Shown: positions 27,698 through 37,184, numbered from the stretch's first letter. The stretch is DNA of 64,000 nt from SHZI01 sp963698405 (GCA_963698405.1 CAVOQT010000015.1:129804-193803); one strand, 5' to 3'. Notes: generated by a model not told the origin, from the sequence alone. Made by a program: numbers and translations.

Positions 27698-29404
27698 ATG
27701 CCTAAACGCAAGTCGATTCCCGACCAGTTACGGCTGGCAGTCCTGCCAGTCGCGCTGGCTGGTCTGTTTAACGTCGCCCACGCGCAGCAGGCTGCTGCCG
27801 AAGCACCGGCACTGACGGCTGAGGAAAAGGCCACCGGCAAGCGTATCTACTTCGAGCGCTGCGCCGGATGTCACGGTGTGCTGCGCAAAGGCGCGACCGG
27901 CAAGAACCTGGAGCCCGGAGTGGTCAAAGCAGTTGCCGGACGGTTCGACCCAGACCGGTGGCACGCTGAAGCTCGGCACCTCTCGCCTGGAGAAGATCAT
28001 TGCGCTCGGCACCGAGGGCGGGATGGTCAACTACGACGACATCCTCACCAAGGAAGAAATCAACATCATGGCGCGTTACATCCAGAACGTACCGGATGTG
28101 CCGCCCGAGTTCAGCCTGGCCGACATGAGGCCTCGTGGAAGCTGCTGGTTCCGGTTGACCAGCGCCCCACGAAGCAGATGAACAAGGTGAACCTCAAGAA
28201 CGTCTTCGGCACCACGCTGCGCGATACCGGCAAGCTGGCGCTGATCGACGGTGACACCAAGGAGATCTGGCAGATCCTCGACACTGGCTACGCGGTGCAT
28301 ATTTCGCGCCTGTCAGCGTCTGGCCGCTATGTCTACACGGTGGGCCGTGACGGTCTGATCACCCTGATCGACCTCTGGTTCGAGAAGCCGACCACCGTCG
28401 CCACCATCCGCATCGGCTCCGATGCCCGCTCGGTCGATACCTCCAAGTTCAAGGGCTATGAAGACAAGTACCTGATCGGTGGTTCCTACTGGCCGCCCCA
28501 GTACTCGATCATGGAAGGCGATACGCTGAAGCCGATGAAGGTCGTTTCCACCCGTGGCATGACCGTAGACGGCGAGTACCATCCGGAACCGCGCGTGGCC
28601 TCGATCGTGGCCTCGCACATCAAGCCGGAGTGGGTAGTCAACGTCAAGGAAACCGGCCAGATCCTGCTGGTGGACTACAGCGACATCAAGAACCTCAAGA
28701 CCACCACCATCGAATCGGCCAAGTTCCTGCATGACGGCGGCTGGGATGCCTCCAAGCGTTACTTCCTGGTTGCAGCCAATGCCTCGAACAAGGTCGCAGC
28801 AGTCGATACCAAGACCGGCAAGCTCGCCGCCCTGGTTGAGACCAAGAAGATCCCCCACCCGGGTCGCGGTGCCAACTTCATCCATCCGAAGTACGGCCCC
28901 GTATGGGCAACGGGTCATCTTGGCGATGCAGTGGTATCGCTGATCTCTACGCCATCCGAAAAGAAGGAAGACCAGAAGTACAAGCAGTACAACTGGAAAG
29001 TGGTGGAGGAACTGGCGATGCCGGGTGCTGGTAACCTGTTCGTGAAGACTCACCCGAAGTCCACGCGTCTCTGGACCGACCTGCCGATGAATCCCGAGCG
29101 GGAGAACACGGAATCGGTCTATGTCTTTGACCTGAAGGACCTGTCCAAGGCACCGGTGAAGATCGACGTGGCCAAGGACTCCGGCCTGCCGGTAACCAAG
29201 GCGCTGCGCCGCGCCGTGCACCCGGAATACAACGAGGCTGGCGACGAGGTCTGGATCTCGCTCTGGGGTGGCAAGACCGATCAGTCAGCGATCGTGGTCT
29301 ATGACGACAAGACGATGAAGGTCAAGAAGGTGATCACCGACCCGCAGATGATCACACCGACTGGCAAGTTCAACGTCTGGAATACGCAGTACGACGTCTA
29401 TTGA
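27698..29404 (+). CDS. nirS: Cytochrome cd1 nitrite reductase NirS (internal compensated frameshift)
   Basis: NirS reduces nitrite to nitric oxide in the periplasm, the key step of denitrification. It has a signal peptide (to about AHAQQ), a haem c domain with CAGCHGVLRKGATGKN, and a long d1-haem beta-propeller with TLRDTGKLALIDGDTK, YAVHISRLSASGRYVY, HDGGWDASKRYF, and the ending ITPTGKFNVWNTQYDVY. The start at 27698 follows AAGGAGAAATCAG. About 215 nt of the haem c domain are out of frame. An extra C near 27916 and a missing A near 28129 compensate each other; the other frame there encodes the expected LGTSRLEKIIALGTEGG and YIQNVPDVPPEFS. As read, about 70 residues are wrong. Confidence 0.93.
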   Translation: MPKRKSIPDQLRLAVLPVALAGLFNVAHAQQAAAEAPALTAEEKATGKRIYFERCAGCHGVLRKGATGKNLEPGVVKAVAGRFDPDRWHAEARHLSPGEDHCARHRGRDGQLRRHPHQGRNQHHGALHPERTGCAARVQPGRHEASWKLLVPVDQRPTKQMNKVNLKNVFGTTLRDTGKLALIDGDTKEIWQILDTGYAVHISRLSASGRYVYTVGRDGLITLIDLWFEKPTTVATIRIGSDARSVDTSKFKGYEDKYLIGGSYWPPQYSIMEGDTLKPMKVVSTRGMTVDGEYHPEPRVASIVASHIKPEWVVNVKETGQILLVDYSDIKNLKTTTIESAKFLHDGGWDASKRYFLVAANASNKVAAVDTKTGKLAALVETKKIPHPGRGANFIHPKYGPVWATGHLGDAVVSLISTPSEKKEDQKYKQYNWKVVEELAMPGAGNLFVKTHPKSTRLWTDLPMNPERENTESVYVFDLKDLSKAPVKIDVAKDSGLPVTKALRRAVHPEYNEAGDEVWISLWGGKTDQSAIVVYDDKTMKVKKVITDPQMITPTGKFNVWNTQYDVY

Positions 29405-29426
29405 TAGCTGCGCGTTCACTGAATCC

Positions 29427-29456
29427 CCCCGGGGGCCTTGCGCTCCCGGGGTTTTT
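29427..29456 (+). terminator. Rho-independent terminator after nirS
   Basis: A CCCCGGG/CCCGGGG stem with an 11-base loop is followed directly by five T residues. It lies 22 bp after the nirS stop and upstream of the next ribosome-binding site, so it may only partly stop transcription into nirT. Confidence 0.8.
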
Positions 29457-29485
29457 ACCAGCCTGTCGACATACAGGATGTTTCA

Positions 29486-30082
29486 ATGCCCGACAATGAG
29501 CTCTCTTCCAATGGACTATGGCGCCGCTTGCGCCGGCCGAGCCTCAAGTACTCGTTGCTGACCCTGCTGTTTGCCGGATTTGTGGGCGGCATCATCTTCT
29601 GGGGCGGCTTCAATACGGTGGTCGAGGCCACCAATGAAGAACAATTCTGCATCGGTTGTCACGAGATGAAGGACAACGTCTATCAGGAATACAAGGAAAC
29701 CATTCATTACACCAATCGCACCGGTGTACGGGCCATCTGCTCGGACTGCCACGTTCCGAAGGAATGGACCCACAAGATGATCCGCAAGGTCAAGGCAACC
29801 CGCGAGCTCTACGGCAAGGTCATGGGCACCATCGATACGCGCGAAAAATTCGAAGCAAAGCGCCTGGTACTCGCCAGGCGGGAATGGGCGCGCATGAAGG
29901 CCAATGACTCGCTGGAATGCCGCAACTGCCACAGCCTGGTCAGCATGGATACCGAAAAGCAGAAGCAGCGCGCCCGCAAGCAGCATGAACTGGCCGTCGA
30001 GTACGGCGATACCTGCATCGATTGCCACAAGGGCATTGCCCACCACAAGCCGGCGGACATGACCGAGGAGGACGAGGAATAG
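29486..30082 (+). CDS. nirT: NapC/NirT family tetrahaem c-type cytochrome
   Basis: This family takes electrons from quinol and passes them to periplasmic reductases; here the likely acceptor chain ends at NirS. The 198-residue protein has one N-terminal membrane anchor (LLTLLFAGFVGGIIFWGG). It has four haem-binding motifs: CIGCH, CSDCH, CRNCH and CIDCH. The C-terminus is acidic. ATG at 29486 has AGGAT upstream and gives a normal NirT start. It lies 81 bp after nirS. Confidence 0.92.
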   Translation: MPDNELSSNGLWRRLRRPSLKYSLLTLLFAGFVGGIIFWGGFNTVVEATNEEQFCIGCHEMKDNVYQEYKETIHYTNRTGVRAICSDCHVPKEWTHKMIRKVKATRELYGKVMGTIDTREKFEAKRLVLARREWARMKANDSLECRNCHSLVSMDTEKQKQRARKQHELAVEYGDTCIDCHKGIAHHKPADMTEEDEE

Positions 30083-30156
30083 CAGCTGCACCCCGTCATC
30101 CGGATTCGTTTTACAATTGGCTTTGCACTCCCGATCAGCAACCCAAGGATCTGACC

Positions 30157-31024
30157 ATGCACAAACTGATCACCCTCTCTACTGCCGGACTGCTGCTCGG
30201 CCTCGGCACCAGTGGCGCCATAGCGGCACCAGACTGGAGCAAGGTTCCTGCCAGGGAAATCACGCTGCTCTACCCCGGCGTATCGCCCATCGAATGGATC
30301 ATGAAGGGTACCGAGCACGGTGGCGCCCGCGCCATCAAGAAGGGCGAAAGCTGTGCCGGCTGCCACGACGAAGAAGCGGCCGACATGGGCCAGAAGATGG
30401 TCAGCGGCCAGAAGATCGAGCCAACCCCCATCAAGGGCAAGGCCGGCTCGATTCCGGTCAGCGTGCAGGCCGCATATGACGCTGCCAATCTCTACCTGCG
30501 CTTCAGCTGGAAACAGCCCGCCGGTGGTGCCGCAAAGATGGACCCTGACAATCAGGTCAAGCTTGCCGTGATGCTCGAAGACCACAAGGTCGAGGGTGCC
30601 GACCTCGCGGGATGCTGGGAGACCTGCCATCAGGACGTGCGGACGATGCCTGGCGTCAAGGACGACAAGAAAACCAAGTACGTCGTCGGCGCAGACCTTA
30701 AAGCCGGCAAGTACTACGACCTCATGCAGTGGACCAGCAAGGGCAGCAAGCATGACGGTTATGTGGCCGACAAGCGGGTCATGGATGGCGGCAAGGCGCT
30801 GCTGGATGCCAAGGGCGAGAAGAAGGGCGACCAGTGGACCGTCACGTTCACCCGCAAGCTCGCCGGTGGCGGTGAAGGCGATATCGCGATGGCGGCCGGC
30901 AAGGCCTATAACTTCGGTTTTGCCATCCATGACGATTACAGCCAGGGCCGCTTTCATCAGGTATCGCTCGGTTATACGCTGGGCCTCGGGTACGAAGGCA
31001 GACATCAGCGCAATGAAGCAGTAG
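30157..31024 (+). CDS. Haem-binding c-type cytochrome, EB_dh-like (one frameshift near the 3' end)
   Basis: The protein has a signal peptide (MHKLITLSTAG to AIAAPDW), a CAGCH haem site (about residue 67) and a C-terminal region resembling the haem-binding domain of ethylbenzene dehydrogenase-type proteins (VQAAYDAANLYLRFSWKQP, NFGFAIHDDYSQGRFHQVSLGYTLGLG). A second Cys-rich site, GCWETCHQD, is a CX3CH spacing. An extra base around 30987 shifts the end; in the corrected frame it finishes KADISAMKQ with a stop at 31024. Uncorrected, the frame runs on into the cupredoxin. Its place after nirS and nirT suggests a periplasmic electron carrier; this role is inferred. Confidence 0.8.
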
Positions 31025-31064
31025 AACCGTACTCCGGGGAACTCTCCGGCTGCCAGACAACCAA

Positions 31065-31092
31065 AACGGAGAGCCTTGCTCTCCGTTTTTTT
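31065..31092 (+). terminator. Rho-independent terminator after the EB_dh-like cytochrome gene
   Basis: A 9-bp stem AACGGAGAG/CTCTCCGTT with a 5-base loop ends in a run of seven T residues. It lies 41 bp after the corrected cytochrome stop and 18 bp before the cupredoxin start. This supports two separate genes rather than a fusion. Confidence 0.88.
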
Positions 31093-31110
31093 GCCCAGAA
31101 GGAGGCACTT

Positions 31111-31440
31111 ATGGGCCTGAGCACCCTACTGGCCAGCAGCTTGCTGACCCTGCTCGCCACCCTGCCCTTGCAGGCCTGTGCAGATACAGCGGAAATCATG
31201 ATCCGTGACTACCAGTATCAGCCGGCTGAACTGACTGTTCAGGCCGGTACGACAGTCAAGTGGATCAACGACGAGAAACGGGTCAGCCACTCGATCCGGT
31301 TCACCGGCCCCGAGGGCTTCGAATCCGAGCGCATATTCCCCGGCGAGTCATGGGAGCGAACCTTCGATCAGCCTGGCAGCTATCCGTTCAGCTGCGGGCC
31401 CCACCCGGAGATGAACGGCATCATCACGGTAACTGAGTAA
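31111..31440 (+). CDS. Periplasmic cupredoxin (plastocyanin/azurin-like type 1 copper protein)
   Basis: The 109-residue product has a signal peptide (MGLSTLLASSLLTLLA, cleavage near QACA). Its cupredoxin fold begins IRDYQYQPAELTVQAGTTVKW. Type 1 copper ligands are visible as His in RVSHSIRF, then Cys, His and Met in FSCGPHPEM. The ATG at 31111 has a near-perfect AAGGAGG upstream. It is the last gene of the nir module and is a candidate electron donor to NirS or to the cytochromes. Its 3' end overlaps the convergent gltX by 17 bp. Confidence 0.88.
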   Translation: MGLSTLLASSLLTLLATLPLQACADTAEIMIRDYQYQPAELTVQAGTTVKWINDEKRVSHSIRFTGPEGFESERIFPGESWERTFDQPGSYPFSCGPHPEMNGIITVTE

Positions 31441-32821
31441 GTGCGCGCGTCAGACGCTCGATCGTCTTGTCCCGTCCCAGCAGCTCAAGTGTCACATCGA
31501 TCGGTGGAGACACGGTACCGCCAGTAACCGCAACCCGCACAGGCTGCCCGAGCTTGCCGAAACCAATACTGCATTCTGCTGCCACGGCTGCCATGACGGC
31601 ATGGATATCAGTACGGTTCCACGCAGCAGACCTCAGCAAGACGCGTGACCAGCAGTCTGAGCGGCCCGGCAACTGCTGCCGTCAGGTGTTTGCTGACTGC
31701 AGCCTCGATCGATCTGTACGGGTTCGGCATACAGGTAATGCGCACTGCTGGCAATCTCATGCAGGGTCGTCGCCCGTTCCCGATAAGCCTCGATGACTGC
31801 TGCGACTGGTGGTCCACTGCCGGCATCCAGCCCTGCCCGCTCCAGTTGCGTCACGAGACCTGGCGCCAGGGACTTCCGGATCACCGGAGCGTAGATACTG
31901 CTGGTTGATCCAGTCGAGCTTGCCGGTATCAAAGCGGGATGCAGAAGCATTGACCGCTGCGATATCAAACAAGCGGATCATTTCTTCCCGGGAAAACAGC
32001 TCCTGGTCGCCATGTGACCAGCCGAGGCGCACCAGATAGTTCAGTACTGCATCAGGCAAATAACCCGCATCGCGATACTCAAGGACATTGACAGCTCCGT
32101 GCCGCTTCGACAGCTTGGCCCCATCCGGCCCAAGGATCATCGGCAGATGGCCATAGGCCGGACGGGTGTAGCCCAGCGCATCGATCATGTGCATCTGGCG
32201 CGGGGTGTTGTTGAGGTGATCGTCACCACGGATTACATGGGTAATACCCGTATCGCCGTCATCTACCACGACACCAAAGTGGAATGTCGGCGACCCGTCC
32301 GAGCGCAGGATGATCAGGTCATCAAGCTCCGAGTTCTGGAACTCGACGCGACCGCGCACCAGATCATCGACGATCGTAATACCCTCATGCGGTGTACGAA
32401 AACGCAGCACTGGCGAGACACCGGACAGCGGAGCCTGACGTTGCCGGCAACGACCGTCATAGCGCGGATTCTCGCCACACGCCATCTGGGCTGCGCGCAT
32501 CTGCTCCAGTTCTTCCCGGCTGCAGTAGCAGTGATAGGCACTGCCAGCCGCCAGCATTTTCGCCGCCAGTTCACGGTAGCGATCCATCCTTGCGGTCTGG
32601 TAGTACGGCCCCTCATCATGCGCGAGACCCAGCCAGTCCATGGCCTCCAGAATGACGTCTACTGCAGCCTGAGTAGACCGCTCGCGATCCGTATCTTCAA
32701 TTCTGAGCACAAACTGCCCGCCGTGATGACGCGCATACAGCCAGGAGAACAGCGCGGTGCGAACCCCGCCGATATGCAGGTAGCCGGTCGGGCTCGGGGC
32801 GAAGCGCGTCTTGACAGTCAT
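31424..32821 (-). pseudogene. gltX: Glutamyl-tRNA synthetase GltX, frameshifted as read
   Basis: GltX charges tRNA with glutamate and is normally essential. The N-terminal 310 codons are intact: RFAPSPTGYLHIGG (HIGH motif), IEDTDRER, IRGDDHLNNTPRQ, and AKLSKRHGA (KMSKS motif). Toward the C-terminus, recognisable pieces lie in three successive frames: SLAPGLVTQLERAG, then AAVSKHLTAAVAGPLRLL, then the ending WNRTDIHAVMAAVAAEC to LTRALTQLP. The breaks are near 31878, 31717 and 31630, each consistent with one inserted base. Three insertions restore the frame, giving about 464 residues, the normal length. Because the gene should be essential, sequence error is the simplest explanation. Confidence 0.88.
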
Positions 32822-32935
32822 TGCATTCCAGAGATATCGAAAACGGACGCGATTCTAGCTTGAACAGGATCCGGGAGTCGCGGCCGGCCCCGATTGGCAT
32901 CACGACCCGGCGATTGGCACACTGCGCAGCACATC

Positions 32936-33637
32936 ATGCTGCCAGCCACCGAACTGACCACCGCCTTGCAGGAACTGGGACCACCCGGTGTCGCCTATTC
33001 GTTGTGCCGCCTCGATGGCGAACTGCAGCCATTGTGGGCGACAGAACTGGCCGCTACTGTCGGCATGAGCGGAAAGCGGCAACGCGCATTCACGGCCGGC
33101 CGCGCTTGCGCCCGACAGGCGCTGGCAAAGCTCGGGCATGGGCCGGTTGCGCTGGCTATCGGCCCGGGGCGGGCACCGGTCTGGCCAGCGGGAATTATCG
33201 GCTCAATCTCGCATACGGACGAAATTGCCATTGCCGCTGTCGCCCGGCGAGCAGAAATCCGCTCACTGGGTATCGACGTGGAAAGCGCCGAGCCACTCGA
33301 AGCAGAGCTGCTAGACCTGGTGTGTCGCAACGACGAGCAAGCCGCCCTGACAGCCTGCGCCCCACAACCACGCGCTGCTGCCAAACTGATCTTCAGCGCC
33401 AAGGAAAGCGTCTACAAATGTCTGTGGCCGGTAACCGGCCTGTTTCTGGAATTTCACGCCATCGGGATCCGCATCGATCCGGCCCACTGTCGATTTACCG
33501 TATATGGCGAGGATCCACGCATCGCTGCAACGCTCGGCATGGTGTGTGGCGCGTACCGGAGAGTTGCCGGGCTGGTACTCAGCTGTGCGTGGCTAGACCG
33601 CGCTGGTACAGGCCAGAACTCAGGAAGACAGACCTGA
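32936..33637 (+). CDS. Sfp/EntD-type 4'-phosphopantetheinyl transferase
   Basis: The enzyme attaches phosphopantetheine from CoA to a serine of carrier proteins. The 233-residue product shows the EntD-like signature: KRQRAFTAGRACAR, GSISHTDEIAIAAVA, LGIDVESAEP (magnesium ligands) and FSAKESVYKCLWP. Start at 32936 is the best ATG though no clear ribosome site precedes it. It sits beside the polysaccharide locus, and the ACP at 44808 is an obvious candidate substrate. Its end overlaps the convergent WecA-like gene by 18 bp. Confidence 0.85.
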   Translation: MLPATELTTALQELGPPGVAYSLCRLDGELQPLWATELAATVGMSGKRQRAFTAGRACARQALAKLGHGPVALAIGPGRAPVWPAGIIGSISHTDEIAIAAVARRAEIRSLGIDVESAEPLEAELLDLVCRNDEQAALTACAPQPRAAAKLIFSAKESVYKCLWPVTGLFLEFHAIGIRIDPAHCRFTVYGEDPRIAATLGMVCGAYRRVAGLVLSCAWLDRAGTGQNSGRQT

Positions 33638-34882
33638 GGTTTCGCGCTGCCGTGTCGCCAGTGCTGGCGCACGCACTGGCACCGCAGGCCTGACCGGTGG
33701 CGCCGCACTGACCTGATGAGAGCCGAGGCGTCGGTCTGCTACGCTGCGCCGTTCCGGCCCCGCATAGTTCGGATCCTGCCCCCGACGACGATCGCCGCTG
33801 ATTCTGCGCCGGCAGATGGAACGATGCAGGAAACGCATCACCCGCCATGCGTGCATGATCAGCCAGAAGTAGCCCAGCCCGACCAGCAGAAAGCCGCCGG
33901 CGACGAGTAACTCAGGCAATTGCCAGTAAACACTGGCCAGACCGATGAGCACACCAACGCCGGCAATTGCAGCCATCAGGCCGACTGTTTCATTGACGGT
34001 ATAACCGGCCAGCAGAAACACATGATGCAGGTGCTCCCGGTCCGGCGAAAACGGTGAGCGCCCACGCAGGATCCGGCGCAACATCATGGTGACGGTATCG
34101 AAGATCGGCAACATCAGAAACCACAAAGCTGCCGCCGGACTGATCACCCGGGACTCGCCCTGTGACAGGGAAATCGCATACCAGGTCAGCGCGAAGCCCA
34201 GAAACATGCTGCCCGCATCACCCATGAATATGGACGCGCGCTCACGGCCCGGGAAGTCGGAGATTGAAAAGCAGAAAACCCGACAACCGCCGAACCAAGC
34301 AGCGGCAGCAGAATGACATCAGCAACATCACCCCAGAGCCAGGCGGCAACAAGCAATCCGGCCAGCGAGACCAGCGAAAGACTGCCACTCAATCCGTCCA
34401 GACCATCGCACATATTCAGCGCATTGATCACACCCAGGGTGGCAAAGACGGTGAACGGAACGGCCAAGACCCCCATTGCTCAGCAGTTGACCTGACAAGG
34501 TCATCCCGCCAAGATCTTGAAGAACGATGCCAGCGCCAAAGATCATCAGCAGTGCGGCACAGATCTGCGCAACAAAGCGCGCCATCGGTGACAAATCAAA
34601 GAAATCATCGACGACGCCAACCGTTACCAGCAGAAGGCCACCACCAAAGAAACTCAGGATTTCACGCAGCGGCAGCGACTCGCCACCGGCAACAGTCAGC
34701 AGAAAGGCCACCACCAGGCCGGCAAAGATGGCCAGCCCACCGACCAGAGGCGTCGGAATCTGATGACTCTTTCGTTCGTTGGGGATATCGACCAGCCCCG
34801 TCACCACGGCGAGGGGACGCAACAGCACGATCAACAGCGTCGTTGCCGTCAGTGCGACCAGGGATATGTGATAAACAGACAT
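33620..34882 (-). pseudogene. WecA/MraY-family polyprenyl-phosphate sugar-phosphate transferase, frameshifted as read
   Basis: Enzymes of this family start a glycan by moving a sugar phosphate onto undecaprenyl phosphate in the inner membrane. Motifs in order are DIPNERKSHQ, VDDFFDL, NALNMCDGLDGLSG, MGDAGSMFLGF and REHLHH, with about ten membrane helices. Three apparent single-base insertions break the frame. One lies in a C5 run at 34470-34474, where removing one base gives SNGVLAVPF. Two lie near 34277 and 34257, where removal gives VGFLLFNLR and FPGRERASIFMGD. Restored length is about 419 residues. The C-terminus is an Arg-rich extension (about 60 residues) beyond the family core. Confidence 0.85.
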
Positions 34883-35045
34883 ATGCCTTAAGCTTGCGTG
34901 GTACCCAGTCAGTTGATCAAAGTGCCGCTATCTTTAGTCCCGAAGCGTGACACTATTCGCCTCGGCGGTCGATTTCTGCGATGGCCCTCACAGGCCGAAG
35001 CATCGCCGCAGATCCAAAACACGTTTAGACTGGCCAGACTATATA

Positions 35046-35061
35046 TGGCACTCGTCGAGGC
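35046..35061 (+). promoter_or_regulatory. Possible sigma-54-like site upstream of the export gene
   Basis: TGGCAC is followed by GC 11 bases after its GG, one base longer than the sigma-54 standard of 10. It lies about 105 bp before the Wza-like gene. Neighbouring genes carry apparent single-base insertions, so the extra base could be an error; on its own this is weak. The rest of 34883-35166 shows no other clear site. Confidence 0.22.
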
Positions 35062-35166
35062 ACCGCGTTACGGGTTTGTAAGGCTTTAGCCGAACGGCGA
35101 CTAGCGGTTAACATAAGACCGGATGCATTATCCGCAGCGCATTTCACCTTTATCAGGAGTAACGGC

Positions 35167-35769
35167 ATGACACGGCGGTTTCACAACATTCGGGCGAGCG
35201 TTGCCTCAGCCTTGCTCATCCTGCTGTACAGCCTGGTACTGCAACCCGCCATCGCACAAGAGACAGCGACTGCCGGACCGGAGGTAGGCGCCTACCCGGT
35301 CAATGCGGGCGACGTCCTTGAAGTACTGGTATGGAAAGAGGAAAACCTGCAAAAGCAGGTTGTGGTGCGTCCCGATGGTTTTTTCTCCTTCCCGCTGACC
35401 GGTGATATCCGCGCCGAGGGCCGGACTATTGAAGCGATACGCGCTGACATATCAGCGCAGATCGCACGATATATTCCAGACCCGGTGGTCAGCGTCTCGA
35501 TTTTCGAACCCCGCGGCAGCAAGGTCTACGTCATTGGACAGGTCAACCGACCTGGCGAGTTTCCGATCAATCGCTATGTCGATGTCGTTCAGGCACTGAG
35601 CATGGCCGGGGGTACGACGCCTTTTGCCAAGCTGGATAACATCCAGATCCTGCGTCGTGAGGGCATGACACAGACGGCAACCACCTTTGCCTACAGCGAC
35701 ATCGCCGAAGGCAAGCGGCTGCAGCAGAACATCGTCCTCAAACCCGGCGATACCGTCCTTGTACCCTGA
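35167..35769 (+). CDS. Wza-like polysaccharide export protein, exosortase-system type
   Basis: The 200-residue protein has a signal peptide (to about QPAIAQ). A poly_export domain follows (YPVNAGDVLEVLVWKEENLQKQVVVRPDGFFSFP), then a SLBB domain (KVYVIGQVNRPGEFPINRYVDVVQALSMAGG), ending KPGDTVLVP. It is shorter than E. coli Wza and fits the PEP-CTERM-associated export protein family. It would form the periplasmic/outer-membrane export channel. A ribosome site (CAGGAG) precedes the ATG at 35167. Confidence 0.92.
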   Translation: MTRRFHNIRASVASALLILLYSLVLQPAIAQETATAGPEVGAYPVNAGDVLEVLVWKEENLQKQVVVRPDGFFSFPLTGDIRAEGRTIEAIRADISAQIARYIPDPVVSVSIFEPRGSKVYVIGQVNRPGEFPINRYVDVVQALSMAGGTTPFAKLDNIQILRREGMTQTATTFAYSDIAEGKRLQQNIVLKPGDTVLVP

Positions 35770-35807
35770 TTCCCCAGTCGACAGTACAGTCAGGATCTGA
35801 AAGCACG

Positions 35808-37089
35808 ATGCGCCACCGGCACACCGTATCCACGACTACTGCCCTGACGATAGCTCTGTCGGGCCTGCTGGCATCCGCGCCTGCTCTGGCCTACTGGGAA
35901 CTGGTACCGCGCGTCGAGGGCGGAATTACCACTGAAACCAATCCGTACAACCGGCTTGAAACACAGAAGCTACGACAGCGCTACCGGCGCGTTTGCCGAT
36001 TTTCGTCTGGATGGCGCATACAAGACACCACGCGATATCGTCACGCTGGTACCGCGTTTCCGTACTTACCAGTACACCGGCTCGGATGATCGATCTGGAT
36101 GACGATGACTATTCACTTGACCTGAATGCATCCCACCAGTGGGATATCGCCAGCGCAGCCCTGCTGGTCGGCTACCGTGACAATGGCATCAGGACCAGCG
36201 AGTTCAACACCGCAACACCGGGGCAGACGACGGATGACTCCCAGGAGACCTGGTCACTCAGGTCCATCGTTCAACTATGTGCTCTCGCCGCGCCACTCAC
36301 TGCAGTTCACCGCTGACCTGACGCGATATCACCTACGACGCATCGCCCACAGGCAGGCTATTACGACTACACAAACAGCAGCCTCCAGGCCACGTGGATA
36401 TCATGCTTATCAGCGCAAAGACTTCCGTACTGCTGTCGGCAAATGGCGGCAAGTTCAAGGCCACGGACCCCTATTCAACAGCCGAGAACATCACCGATTC
36501 GCTAGGGCGCCACGGTCGCCGTGGAGCGCAAGCTCACCCCGACCATGACCACTACGGTCACACTGGGCAGTTCGCACAGCAACCAGGACGTTGCCCTAGA
36601 GCCCGTTTTACGACCCGTTCCTCGGATTTTTCTGCCTACCGGGCTTTACTCCTGGATTCCCAGGGGCAATGCTCGATCAGCGAGAGCAGCAACAACTTCG
36701 TTGGCGGCATTACGCTTCGCCAGGACTTCCGAGGTTATGACGACGACCATCGACTACAGCCAGTCACAGGCACCACGCTCGAACGGGACCTCAGTGGTCT
36801 CGGACAATTTTCCGCCTGAACTTCGACCGGGATACTGAGCCGGAGATTCAATGGCACGGTCAATCTGCTCTATACGAGCGATTCCGCCCTGGGAGATTAT
36901 GGCCGACAGGACCGAGTGTACTATTCGGCAGATGACGCACCCTGCGCTACCGGCTGACCGAAACGCTGTCCGCTATACGGAACGCTATGCCTATTCCGTC
37001 AACGACGACGACGCCAACAGTGGAGCAAGCAGAAGAACAATCGCCTGTTCTTCTCCCTGGTCTACAAGGGCGTGGGAATCCGGCGCTAG
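35808..37089 (+). pseudogene. Outer-membrane beta-barrel protein of the exosortase/EPS locus, heavily frameshifted as read
   Basis: The first 50 codons encode a signal peptide (ALSGLLASAPALA) and a barrel start (YWELVPRVEGGITTETNPYN). Later pieces in other frames continue the same pattern of alternating polar/hydrophobic strands: YSLDLNASHQWDIASAALL, NYVLSPRHSLQFTADLTRY, VERKLTPTMTTTVTLGSSHSNQ. It ends NNRLFFSLVYKGVGIRR with a stop at 37089. At least six indels are needed. The context after the export protein matches the PEP-CTERM-associated outer-membrane protein family (TIGR03016-like), but identity is tentative. Confidence 0.6.
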
Positions 37090-37096
37090 CGAAAAA

Positions 37097-37171
37097 TGGT
37101 GGGCGATGAGTGGATTGAACACTCGACCTCTGCTGTGTGAAAGCAGCGCTCTCCCACTGAGCTAATCGCCC
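37097..37171 (-). tRNA. tRNA-Val (CAC)
   Basis: The minus strand gives acceptor GGGCGAT pairing ATCGCCC, D-arm TAGCTCAGTGGGAGAGC, and anticodon stem CTGCT/AGCAG with loop TTCACAC (anticodon CAC). The T-arm is GAGTGTTCAATCCACTC, and CCA is encoded. It lies between the barrel gene and the ATPase gene, on the opposite strand. Confidence 0.95.
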
Positions 37172-37184
37172 TCTGCGGGCGCAA

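Noticed and set aside
29809..31005. 398-codon open frame on the minus strand across nirT and the cytochrome gene
   Set aside because: Antisense to two genes with clear haem motifs; apparent product is low-complexity and unrelated to any family I know.
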